Source: Phycisphaerales bacterium
GTDB taxonomy: Bacteria; Planctomycetota; Phycisphaerae; UBA1845
Direction of reading: 5' to 3'
NCBI GenBank assembly: GCA_020639115.1
Contig: JACKHG010000003.1
Coordinates: 62,001 to 126,000 of the forward strand
Length of the DNA stretch: 64,000 bases
In this document: positions 18,504-26,566 of the stretch, piece by piece
How the letters are laid out: each line of letters begins with the position of its first letter
Position numbering within the stretch: position 1 is the first letter of the stretch
The notes under the pieces: model-generated
Told to the model about the DNA's origin: nothing
The model's input: the letters and a program-made list of their open reading frames with translations, nothing else
The model's database searches: none
Translations under genes and position numbers: made by a program

Positions 18504-21227
18504 TTACCACGCTGCGGGCGTCAGGCTGTGCGGCAGGTAGATGGCTGTTACAAACGGATAAACAAGCACGAATGCAGCCGTCGCGAAGATCAGCAGCCAG
18601 GCGACCGTCTTGCGGTGCAGCCCGGTGCGCGCGGTTCCCCAGGCGAGGATGATGTAGAGGAACGGCAGCGATGGCAGGTAGTGGTACAGGAACATGATCC
18701 GCGGCGAGGCGAGCCAGGGGGCCCAGAAGGCGAGGTAGCCCGCGACCGCGATCAGCACGGGGATGTTCCGCGTCGTCGTCAGGTGGTAGAGCGCGAAGAT
18801 GAGCGCACCGAGTCCCGTGGTCCAGATGATGGGGTTGCCCCAGGCGTAGACGTTGGCCGACCAACTGCGCTCGACGGTCGCCGGGGTCAGGTCGGACGCG
18901 GGGGTGGCCGGCTGCGCTTGCGCGGACTGCCCTTCGACGTGCCGCGGCTTGACGCGGACGGGCGTCGCGGACGCGGGCGGCGTCGGGCTCGCTGCGGAAG
19001 CATCCGCTGCTTCGTCCGGTGGCGGTGTCCACTTGTCCGTGTAGCACCACACCGCCTTGGTCAGCATCGGCCACTGCCACGCCTTGGACGAGTAGGGGTG
19101 CGTCGCCTTGAGGCCCGTGTGGTAATACCACATCTGCTTCTGCAGTTCGACGAACTGCGCCGAGGTGTACCCGGCCTGGAAAAACGGAATGTAGCTCGCC
19201 AGGTAGATCGCCGGCACGCAGACGAGGTAGAGAAGTCCCAACGCGAAATTACGGCCGATCGGACCTTCCGGTCGCGGGTTGTGCGGCCCCGGCAGCAGGT
19301 GCACGAACGCCAGCAGCGGCAACGCGTACAGCGCGGTCCACTTGCAGGCCAGTGCGACGCCGATCACCGCCGGCGCGAACCACACCCACCGCCGCTGCAG
19401 CGCGAGCAGCAGCGCCAGCAGGATGAACGTCACGCAGTACACGTCGTTCATGCCGATCCGCGAGGCGAACAGCGGCAGCACGTCGAGCGCGGCGAACGCG
19501 GCGGACAGCAGGGCCACGCCCCGGTTGCGGAAGAGCACCAGGGCGATCCCGTAGATCAGCAGCATGTCGAGCGTGCCCAGCAGGGCCCCCGGCAACCGCC
19601 ACGCCCACGGATGATCCCCGAACACTTCGATGCTCCACATCATCGCGAGCTTCGCCAGCGGCGGGTGGGTCCATTCGTAGGCGTTGCCCTTGTCGGGCGC
19701 GTGCGTGCTCCAGACCCAGGGGTCGGTGTTGCCCTTGGCCCACTGCTCAGCCGTATAGGCGTGGTAGACCTCGTCGAAGTAGCGCTGCGGCGGATCGTTC
19801 AGGCGGATGACGCGCGTCCCCAGGGCGAAAACCATGATCCCCGCCAGCGCCAACCGGCTGCTCCGCGGCGTCCACCGCGACGCCGGCAGAGCGATCGCCG
19901 GCGCGGGCTTGCGCGCCTTGCGGATGAGGCGGTTGGCGAGGTGCTGCCCCAGCGGATGGCAGGCCAGCAGCGTCAGCGGCAGCACCGCGAGATTCACGAT
20001 GCACAGGAAGTTGCCGAGGGCAGGGGCGCAGAGCACCGTCGTGCGGTTCTCGTTGAGCAGGTACTCCCAGGCGTAGGCGAGGTTGACACAGTAGGTCATC
20101 GTCAGGATGGCCCAGGGCAGGACGGCTGCCCGCCGCCAGGCCAGCGCGACCGCGAGCAGCGCAAAATAGGGAAATACATGACGTTCGTGGGCCCGCGTCA
20201 CGAAGAGGAACACCACGAGGTACGCGAGTGCGGACGCTTCCCACAGGCCCGAGGTGCGGTCGCGGCGCTGCCACAGGTAGCGCAGCAGGATGGCGATCAG
20301 GCCGGTGATGCAGAGGAAATACGCGATCGTGCGGATCGCGTAACCGCCCCAGATGATGCGGCTGTCGGGCACCCAGTTATCGCCCGCCAGGTACCACAGG
20401 TTGAAGGAGTTGATCGTCGCAGCCCCGTACTCGCCCATCGTGGCGGCGAAGCGCGCGCGGATGAGGTGCGGCAGCGTGAGCACCGACCAGCCGTTGAACG
20501 GCAGGAACGTGATGGCGAAGACGGCGGGCACGGCGATGACCGCGAGCGCCACGCGCCACCACGCCATCCGCTGCCGCAGCGCGTAGACCAGAGCCAACGG
20601 CAGCAGCACGAGACTGTGCGGCTTGATGGCCAGGGCGTAGCCCAGCACGAGGCCCGCGATAATCACGCGTCGGCGCGTGAGCAGGTAGAGGCCCGCTACG
20701 AGCCCGAGGGCGTGGATGCTGTCCGCCTGACCCCACAGCGTGGAGTTGAGCAGGACCGCCGGGTTGAACAGGTACGCGGCGGGCAGCCAGAGGTGCCTGC
20801 GGCCCATCTTCTCCCGCGTGAGCCGCCAGATTAGCCAGGCGGTGACGACGTCCGCGATCAGGTTGGGCAGCTTGTAAAGCAGAATGTGCAGGTGCACCGC
20901 GATCGTCGTACCGGGCGTGTGCAGCAGCACCAGCTTGTCGGGGATCTTGGCGGCGACCTCGCCCAGCACCCGGAGAATCAGCAGGTAACCGGGCAGATAG
21001 TCGCACCAGTAGTCGTCGGCCCAGAATTTCGCCGGCCCGACGTTGGCGTCGGCGAGTCGTTGCCCCCAGCCCATGAACGCGCCCATGTCGCCCATGTGGG
21101 CCACCCAGGGCGCGAGCACGATGCGGAGCGCGAAGGCGCCTACCGCCAGGGCGAGAAAGGCCTGGGCCCGCGCATGCAGGCGGTCGGATTGCGCGAGTTG
21201 GGGCAGTGCATCGGTGCCGCGGGGCAT
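18504..21227 (-). CDS. Fused GT-C glycosyltransferase: N-terminal mannosyltransferase-like half and C-terminal protein O-mannosyltransferase (PMT) half
   Basis: The 907-residue membrane protein has two GT-C modules. The first (residues 25-425) carries Asp47 in the first periplasmic loop (HMGDMGAF) and a WGQADSIHAL motif; it resembles lipid-linked-sugar-dependent mannosyltransferases. The second (455-907) is PMT-like: acidic pair Asp485-Glu486 in RYFDEVYHAY, EWTHPPLAK, then the PMT_4TMC features ATHPYSSKAWQWP and LYHYLPSLPFLY. A Pro/Ala-rich linker (735-785) interrupts the PMT half. PMT enzymes transfer mannose from polyprenyl phosphate to Ser/Thr of exported proteins. The ATG at 21227 follows a TACAAT by 7 bases and has no Shine-Dalgarno; the longer frame to 21344 is not needed. 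Confidence 0.85.
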   Translation of the reverse strand: MPRGTDALPQLAQSDRLHARAQAFLALAVGAFALRIVLAPWVAHMGDMGAFMGWGQRLADANVGPAKFWADDYWCDYLPGYLLILRVLGEVAAKIPDKLVLLHTPGTTIAVHLHILLYKLPNLIADVVTAWLIWRLTREKMGRRHLWLPAAYLFNPAVLLNSTLWGQADSIHALGLVAGLYLLTRRRVIIAGLVLGYALAIKPHSLVLLPLALVYALRQRMAWWRVALAVIAVPAVFAITFLPFNGWSVLTLPHLIRARFAATMGEYGAATINSFNLWYLAGDNWVPDSRIIWGGYAIRTIAYFLCITGLIAILLRYLWQRRDRTSGLWEASALAYLVVFLFVTRAHERHVFPYFALLAVALAWRRAAVLPWAILTMTYCVNLAYAWEYLLNENRTTVLCAPALGNFLCIVNLAVLPLTLLACHPLGQHLANRLIRKARKPAPAIALPASRWTPRSSRLALAGIMVFALGTRVIRLNDPPQRYFDEVYHAYTAEQWAKGNTDPWVWSTHAPDKGNAYEWTHPPLAKLAMMWSIEVFGDHPWAWRLPGALLGTLDMLLIYGIALVLFRNRGVALLSAAFAALDVLPLFASRIGMNDVYCVTFILLALLLALQRRWVWFAPAVIGVALACKWTALYALPLLAFVHLLPGPHNPRPEGPIGRNFALGLLYLVCVPAIYLASYIPFFQAGYTSAQFVELQKQMWYYHTGLKATHPYSSKAWQWPMLTKAVWCYTDKWTPPPDEAADASAASPTPPASATPVRVKPRHVEGQSAQAQPATPASDLTPATVERSWSANVYAWGNPIIWTTGLGALIFALYHLTTTRNIPVLIAVAGYLAFWAPWLASPRIMFLYHYLPSLPFLYIILAWGTARTGLHRKTVAWLLIFATAAFVLVYPFVTAIYLPHSLTPAAW

Positions 21228-21234
21228 GGCTGCG

Positions 21235-21240
21235 ATTGTA
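21235..21240 (-). promoter_or_regulatory. -10 box 7 bases before the GT-C gene start
   Basis: TACAAT on the minus strand ends 7 bases before ATG 21227, placing the expected transcription start at or next to the A of the start codon. The -35 position has no good match (ATGGCC at 17 bases). Confidence 0.5.
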
Positions 21241-21371
21241 CCCGCGGACCGGCGAAGGGCCATGCGCCGGGGGCTGCACTTTTGCCCGCGCGCACGCGAT
21301 TCGCTATCTTCGCAGAACCGCCCGCCGCGCGGCAGGCGCCGCACGTTGCGAACATAAAACCAGGGAAAGCG

Positions 21372-22514
21372 ATGACCATGCGTCTAGCCACGACCGCCAT
21401 TCATGTCGGACAGGACCCGGACCCGGTGACCGGCGCCACGGTGCCGCCGATTCACGTGACCAGCACCTACACCCAGGCGTCGCCCGGCGTGCACAAGGGG
21501 TTTGAGTATTCCCGCACCGCCAACCCGACGCGGATCGCCCTGGAGAAGTGCCTGGCGGCGCTGGAGGGCGGCGAGGCGGCCACCGCGTTCCCCTCCGGCC
21601 TGGCCGCGACGACGGCGCTCTTCGCCAACCTGCGGCCGAGCGATTCGGTCGTCTCCTTCGGCGACGTCTACGGCGGCACCTACCGCCTGCTCGAGAAGGT
21701 GTTCCGGCCCTGGGGGCTCGACGCCCGCTACACCGACGACCCCGCCCCCGAGAAGTTCGACGCGCTGATCGACAAGACGACGAAGCTCATCTGGCTCGAG
21801 ACGCCCACCAACCCGCTGCTCCGCGTGATCGACGTGGCCGCGATCGCCGAGGTCGCCCGCGCCCGCGGCGTGAAGCTCGCGGTGGACAACACGTTCGCGA
21901 CGCCCGCGCTGCAGCAGCCGCTGCGCCTGGGGGCGGACTACGTCGTGCACAGCAGCACCAAGTACCTCGGCGGGCACTCCGACGTGATCGGCGGGGCGGT
22001 GGTGTGCAAACGCGCCGCCGACGCCGAGCCGGTGGCCGTCTACCTCAACTCGGCGGGCTCGTGCCCGGGTCCGTTCGACGTCTACCTCGTCCACCGCGGG
22101 ATCAAGACTCTGGCCGTGCGGATGGACGCCCACTGCCACAACGCCTTCGCGCTCGCCGAGCACCTCGTCGGCCACCCGGCGCTGGCCCGTGTCGTCTATC
22201 CTCGCCTGATCGATCACCCCGACCACGCGCTGGCTGAGAAGCAGATGCGCGGTGGGGGCGGCATCGTGACGATCGTGTTCGCGGGTGGCTTTTCTGCGGC
22301 CAAGCGCTTCTGCGAACGGGTCAAGGTCTTCAGCCTGGCTGAGTCGCTCGGCGGCGTGGAGTCGCTGGTCAACCATCCCGCGATCATGACCCATGCGTCC
22401 ATTCCCAAGGAGGTCCGCGAGGCGCGCGGCATCACCGATGGTCTCGTGCGCCTCAGCGTGGGCATCGAAGACGTGCAGGATCTGGTCGAGGACATCGACC
22501 AGGCCATCGGGTAG
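21372..22514 (+). CDS. Cystathionine gamma-synthase/gamma-lyase family PLP enzyme
   Basis: The 380-residue enzyme is a Cys/Met-metabolism PLP-dependent fold-type I protein. The PLP Lys is Lys197 in HSSTKYLGGHSD, with Asp172 (VDNTFATP) contacting the pyridine ring, and the YSRTANPT motif (46-53) binds the phosphate of the neighbouring subunit. Family members catalyse gamma-replacement (cystathionine synthesis) or gamma-elimination (cysteine formation); the sequence alone does not separate these here, though SLGGVESLVNHPA is typical of both. The start is ATG 21372 (or 21378), with AGGGAAAG just upstream. It diverges from the glycosyltransferase gene. Confidence 0.9.
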   Translation: MTMRLATTAIHVGQDPDPVTGATVPPIHVTSTYTQASPGVHKGFEYSRTANPTRIALEKCLAALEGGEAATAFPSGLAATTALFANLRPSDSVVSFGDVYGGTYRLLEKVFRPWGLDARYTDDPAPEKFDALIDKTTKLIWLETPTNPLLRVIDVAAIAEVARARGVKLAVDNTFATPALQQPLRLGADYVVHSSTKYLGGHSDVIGGAVVCKRAADAEPVAVYLNSAGSCPGPFDVYLVHRGIKTLAVRMDAHCHNAFALAEHLVGHPALARVVYPRLIDHPDHALAEKQMRGGGGIVTIVFAGGFSAAKRFCERVKVFSLAESLGGVESLVNHPAIMTHASIPKEVREARGITDGLVRLSVGIEDVQDLVEDIDQAIG

Positions 22515-22554
22515 CGGTGCAGCCGGGACGATGACCCTGCCGCTCTTCGGCGGG

Positions 22555-22584
22555 TTCGACCTGCTGAGTGTCAGGCCCTACAAT
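22555..22584 (+). promoter_or_regulatory. Possible promoter of the PQQ-repeat gene
   Basis: TTCGAC (22555-22560), an 18-base spacer and TACAAT (22579-22584) lie about 45 bases before ATG 22629. The -10 box is strong and the -35 is moderate. Confidence 0.4.
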
Positions 22585-22628
22585 GCAGCCAAGTCGGGCT
22601 TTTCTCCTGTTGAATTGAGGGCTGGATC

Positions 22629-23930
22629 ATGCGCGGAAGCTGGATTGGGGTGATGCTGTTGGTCTGCGGAACGGTCGCGTGGGCGGACGACTGGCCGCAG
22701 TGGCGCGGGCCGCAGCGCGACGGCGTCTGGCGCGAAAGCGGACTCGTCGATTCGTTCGCGGGCGCGGAAATCCCGGCTGTGTGGCGCGCTCCGATCGGCA
22801 GCGGCTACAGCGGGCCCACCGTCGCCGACGGTCGCGTCTTCGTGACCGATCGCGTGCTCGAGCCCAGCCAGCGGGAGCGCGTGCACTGCTTCGACGCCAA
22901 GTCGGGAAAATCCCTCTGGTCGTTCGCCTATGACTGCCCGTATCGCGGCGTCGACTACGATGCCGGTCCCCGGGCCTCGGTGCTCGTCGACGATGGGCGT
23001 GCGTACGCGCTCGGCACGATGGGGCACCTCCACTGTTTCGACGCAGCCACCGGGAAAATCGTGTGGCAGCGGGACCTTGCGGCTGACTTCGCCGTGCGCA
23101 TGCCCATGTGGGGCATCGCGGCCTCGCCGGTGATCGAGGGGGACGTGCTGATCGCGCAGATCGGCGGGGCGCCGGACGCGTGCCTGGTGGGACTCGACAA
23201 GCGGAGCGGGAAGGAGATCTGGCGGGCGCTGCCGGACCCCGCCTCGTACTCCGCGCCGATCGTGATCGACCAGGCGGGCAAGCGGGTGCTGGTCTGCTAC
23301 ACCGGCGAACGCGTCGTGGGCCTCGATCCGCAGACCGGCCGGTTGTACTGGTCGAGCCCGTTTCCGCCGGCGCGGATGATCATCGGCGTCGCCACGCCAG
23401 TGCACTACCGGAACTACATCTTCGTGACCGACTTTTTCAGCGGTTCGCTGCTGCTGCGGCTCGACCCCGACGCGTTGCAGGCAAGCGAGGTTTGGAAGCG
23501 GCGCGGCGAGAGCGAGCAGAAGACCGACGCGCTGCACAGCATCATCGCGACGCCGCTGATCATCGACGACCACATCTACGGCATGGACAGCTACGGCGAG
23601 CTGCGCTGTCTGCAGCTCGCGACCGGCGACCGCGTCTGGGAGGATCTGACCGTCGTGCCGCGCGCCCGCTGGGCGATGGCCCACCTCGTGCGCAACGACG
23701 ACAAGGTCTGGATCTTCAACGAGAAGGGCGAGCTGATCATCGGCCGCCTGAGCCCGCAGGGATTTACCGAAATCGATCGCGCCAAGCTCATCAAGCCGAC
23801 GCTCGAACAGCTACGCCGCCGCGGCGGCGTCTGCTGGTCGCATCCGGCGTTCGCCGACCGGAACATCTTCGTGCGCAACGACGAGGAGATCGTCTGCGCC
23901 GATCTCGCTGCGCCGGGACATACGCCCTGA
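22629..23930 (+). CDS. Secreted PQQ-binding-like beta-propeller protein
   Basis: The 433-residue protein has a signal peptide (residues 1-19, cleavage after VAWA) and opens with DDWPQWRGPQRDG, a hallmark of planctomycete PQQ-like propellers. Repeated blades carry the pattern FDAKSGKSLW, FDAATGKIVW, LDKRSGKEIW and LDPQTGRLYW, giving about seven WD-like blades. No catalytic residues of quinoprotein dehydrogenases are evident, so it is more likely a scaffold or binding protein than an enzyme. GAGGG lies near the start. It is probably periplasmic or exported. Confidence 0.88.
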   Translation: MRGSWIGVMLLVCGTVAWADDWPQWRGPQRDGVWRESGLVDSFAGAEIPAVWRAPIGSGYSGPTVADGRVFVTDRVLEPSQRERVHCFDAKSGKSLWSFAYDCPYRGVDYDAGPRASVLVDDGRAYALGTMGHLHCFDAATGKIVWQRDLAADFAVRMPMWGIAASPVIEGDVLIAQIGGAPDACLVGLDKRSGKEIWRALPDPASYSAPIVIDQAGKRVLVCYTGERVVGLDPQTGRLYWSSPFPPARMIIGVATPVHYRNYIFVTDFFSGSLLLRLDPDALQASEVWKRRGESEQKTDALHSIIATPLIIDDHIYGMDSYGELRCLQLATGDRVWEDLTVVPRARWAMAHLVRNDDKVWIFNEKGELIIGRLSPQGFTEIDRAKLIKPTLEQLRRRGGVCWSHPAFADRNIFVRNDEEIVCADLAAPGHTP

Positions 23931-24190
23931 CAAGAGAAGGCTGGCCCCGGCGCCTGTACGGACCAGCGCGGGCAATGCGCCGGAGGGGGAAGGGTTTCCC
24001 GGCGAAATACACCGGTCCGCAGAGGGCAGCTCTCAGGGCCAGCCGAGCGTCGTGGCAGCCGCGGCGGGCCGCCATGATCATGCTCGAACCAACCCACTGT
24101 ATGGCGCCGCGGGTTCGCGCGCCTATCCGGTAGAGCCCCCATTTGTCCGCAGATATCCGGCCAATTCCACGGCGACCAGCCGGTGGAACC
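23931..24190. other. Convergent intergenic region with nested inverted repeats
   Basis: No gene is seen. Four pairings are nested in one another: GGCTGGCCC 23939-23947 with GGGCCAGCC 24036-24044, CGGACC 23959-23964 with GGTCCG 24014-24019, CGCCGG 23978-23983 with CCGGCG 23999-24004, and an apical GGGAA/TTCCC. The result is a rod-like fold about 106 bases long, between the 3' ends of the PQQ and UVR genes. It may act as a two-way terminator or be a small RNA. It lacks the conserved SRP RNA tetraloop region. Confidence 0.45.
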
Positions 24191-24709
24191 TTACTGTGGG
24201 CGAAGGCGCCGGGCGCGGAGATGGTCGCGGAGCCGGGCGGCGTCCTCGTAGCGCTCTTCGCGCAGCGCTTCCGCCAGCGCGCGGCGCAGTTCGGCGTGCG
24301 GACCCGGGAAGATCTCCTCCAGCATCCGATCGCGCAGATGCTCGAGGGCGCGCACTTCGCGGGCGCGGTCGTAGGCACGTACGTTGGCCCGCGCGGCGAA
24401 GTAGTCCAGCAGATCGCGCAGGCCCGCGTCGATGTGCAGCAGCGCCTCCAGCGGCTGATCCGCGCGGGTCGCCAATGCGACGTGAGCCCGTGTTTCCATC
24501 ACGATCACGTGTGCTGCACAACCGATGTGACGGTCGGCGTCTTGCTCGGCGAACTCCGCACAGAGATGCATCGCGGCCCGGCAGCGGCGCGCCTCGGCGA
24601 TCACGCCCGCGTGGTCTTCGACCGCGAAGAGGTAGGCGAGCCGCTGTTGTCCGCGTTCGACGGACTGGCGAAGGTCGCTGCAGGTGGCGGGTGCGAGTCG
24701 GCGGCGCAT
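24191..24709 (-). CDS. UVR-motif (UvrB/UvrC interaction motif) protein
   Basis: The 172-residue protein ends in a UVR motif (about residues 140-167: LRRALAEALREERYEDAARLRDHLR in two conserved helices), the helical hairpin by which UvrB and UvrC interact and which also occurs in ClpC and McsA-like regulators. The N-terminal 100 residues are mostly helical with two isolated cysteines and no zinc-binding CxxC. It is not UvrB or UvrC itself. A role in protein quality control or DNA repair is possible but not shown. The start at 24709 lacks a clear ribosome site. Confidence 0.75.
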   Translation of the reverse strand: MRRRLAPATCSDLRQSVERGQQRLAYLFAVEDHAGVIAEARRCRAAMHLCAEFAEQDADRHIGCAAHVIVMETRAHVALATRADQPLEALLHIDAGLRDLLDYFAARANVRAYDRAREVRALEHLRDRMLEEIFPGPHAELRRALAEALREERYEDAARLRDHLRARRLRPQ

Positions 24710-25305
24710 GCGCGTCAGTCCTGGACGGTGAAAGTGCTATTTCCCAATTGCGGAGCGATGCGAGGCGTCGCCGTCACCTGCGGCGCGCCTGCTCCGGCAC
24801 GGAAATTTGTAGCACGTCGCGTGCCAGTCGTTTTTGCGGCGAACGGGTGAGGGAATTGGGCAATGTTACCCATTCGCGGTGCCCAGCGCTTGCTTATTGC
24901 CCAATGACGGGGAGGAATCGGGTAAATGGGCAACGCTCCGGCGGAGGTGGACGCGGGGTTCAAGCCCGGCTCACCCGCTCGCTGGCTGGTTTGGCGGAGC
25001 TTGGGGCTCGGGGCGGGCCGGGCTGCCCGCGCCCGCGCATGAGGGCGTCCTGAGGGGCGCTCGGTGCCAGTCCGTTGTCGGCCCGCCTGAGGTCGCGGCT
25101 TGAAGGGGGCCGGGGTGGGGTCCATAATGGACCCGGATTCGCAGTCCAGCCGGTTGTCGGCCCCTGCTTTTACGAATATTGTTAGTAGCAAGCTTCGTTC
25201 CCAGCCCTGGGAAGCGTGCTTGAGGGTGCCGGCGGACCAGCAGGCCTGATCCCGCCGGGTGGAAGCAGCCTCGCGCGGATGCGCATGGAACACACGGGAG
25301 GCATC
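24710..25305. other. Long intergenic region upstream of pilT with operator-like repeats
   Basis: These 596 bases have no supported gene. They contain a cluster of related elements: ATTGGGCAAT (24855-24864), GTTACCCATT (24865-24874), ATTGCCCAAT (24896-24905) and AATGGGCAAC (24925-24934), the first and third being exact inverted copies. A tighter palindrome GGGTCCAT-A-ATGGACCC lies at 25117-25133, and GTTGTCGGCCC occurs twice (25074-25084, 25153-25163). This looks like a control region for pilT or for the divergent UVR gene. Confidence 0.5.
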
Positions 25306-26493
25306 GTGGCGGATACGGAACGCATAGAGGCGGAGGCCGACGAGGCTGTTGTCATCGACGCGGCTGACGAGGCATCCACCGAAGAATCGGGTGAATCGCG
25401 GGGCAAGAAGCTCGACAAGCTCTTTCGGGCCATGGAGAAGATGGGCGCTTCGGACCTGCATCTCAAGGCCGGCACGCCTCCGCGCGTGCGGGTCCGGGGG
25501 GCGCTCAAGCCCATGGCGATGGGCAAGATGAGCAACGAGAAGATCGAGGCGCTGATCTTCGAGATCATGAACGAGGACCAGTGCCGCAAGTACGCCGAGC
25601 ACGGCTCGATGGATTTCGCCCACCAGGCGGAGGGGGGCTCGCGCTTTCGCGTCAACGTCTTCCGGCAGCGGGGTCTGACTTCGATGGCGGCCCGGCGGAT
25701 CGCCAGCGAAATCATGGACTACAAGCAGTTGCACCTGCCCGCCTCGCTGTCGAAGGTGGCGGATCACCACCAGGGCCTCGTGCTGGTTTCCGGCATCACC
25801 GGCAGCGGCAAGAGCACCACGATCTCGGCGATGATCGAGCAGATCAACCGGACGCGGGCCTGCCACATCGTCACGCTCGAGGATCCCATCGAGTTCCAGT
25901 ACACCGATAAGAAAGCGTTCATCAACCAGCGTGAAATTGGGCTGGATGTGCACGATTTTCACAGGGCCCTGAAGTACCTGATGCGCCAGGACCCCGACGT
26001 CGTGCTGATCGGCGAGATGCGTGACGAGGAGACGTTCTCCGCCGCCCTCCACGCGGCTGAGTCGGGCCACCTCGTCTTCGGCACCGTCCACGCGTCCGGC
26101 GTGGCGGGGACGATCACCCGCGTTCTGGAGCTTTTCCCGGAGAATGCTCGGGCGTTGGTGCGCAGTTCGCTGGTGTTCAACCTGCAGGGGATTATCTGCC
26201 AGAAGCTGCTCAAGACCATCCGACCGGACGTTCCCCGGGTGCCCTGCGTGGAAATGTGCCTGGTGAACGCGACGGTCCGCAAGTTCATCGCGGAGGGCCG
26301 CGACCAGGAGCTGCTGGGGGTGGTGAAGAGTTCCTACGGCGAGGGCATGGTGGACTTCAACGAGTCGCTGCGCCGGCTGGTGGAGGAGGAGTACATCGAC
26401 CAGGCCACGGCCTACGCCGCTGCCACCAACGCCGAGGAACTGAAGATGAAGCTCAAGGGGATCAATATCTCCGGCAGTGGCATCGCGGGCTAG
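25306..26493 (+). CDS. pilT: Type IV pilus retraction ATPase PilT
   Basis: The 395-residue protein is a PilT-family ATPase that powers pilus retraction. Walker A is GITGSGKS at residues 163-170, the Asp box region is LEDPIEF, Walker B is VLIGEMRDEE (233-242) and the His box is HLVFGTVHASG, all intact. An acidic extension of about 40 residues (GESRGKK end) precedes the usual start MEKMGASDLHLKAG. The chosen start is GTG 25306, preceded by GGGAGG with a 4-base gap; ATGs at 25279 and 25285 would add a few residues. The next gene, a degenerate PilB/GspE homologue, begins 74 bases downstream, so the two probably share a transcript. Confidence 0.93.
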   Translation: MADTERIEAEADEAVVIDAADEASTEESGESRGKKLDKLFRAMEKMGASDLHLKAGTPPRVRVRGALKPMAMGKMSNEKIEALIFEIMNEDQCRKYAEHGSMDFAHQAEGGSRFRVNVFRQRGLTSMAARRIASEIMDYKQLHLPASLSKVADHHQGLVLVSGITGSGKSTTISAMIEQINRTRACHIVTLEDPIEFQYTDKKAFINQREIGLDVHDFHRALKYLMRQDPDVVLIGEMRDEETFSAALHAAESGHLVFGTVHASGVAGTITRVLELFPENARALVRSSLVFNLQGIICQKLLKTIRPDVPRVPCVEMCLVNATVRKFIAEGRDQELLGVVKSSYGEGMVDFNESLRRLVEEEYIDQATAYAAATNAEELKMKLKGINISGSGIAG

Positions 26494-26566
26494 AAGCGGT
26501 TAATCTTCCGCACGAGTTGGCGGAGGGGGGAGAACGAGCGCCGAAGCGTCCGGACCTAACGTGCCC

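Noticed and set aside
23939..24044. SRP RNA (4.5S)
   Set aside because: It folds as a rod, but the conserved GGTCAGG...GGAAGGAAGCAGCC-like apical region is absent on both strands.
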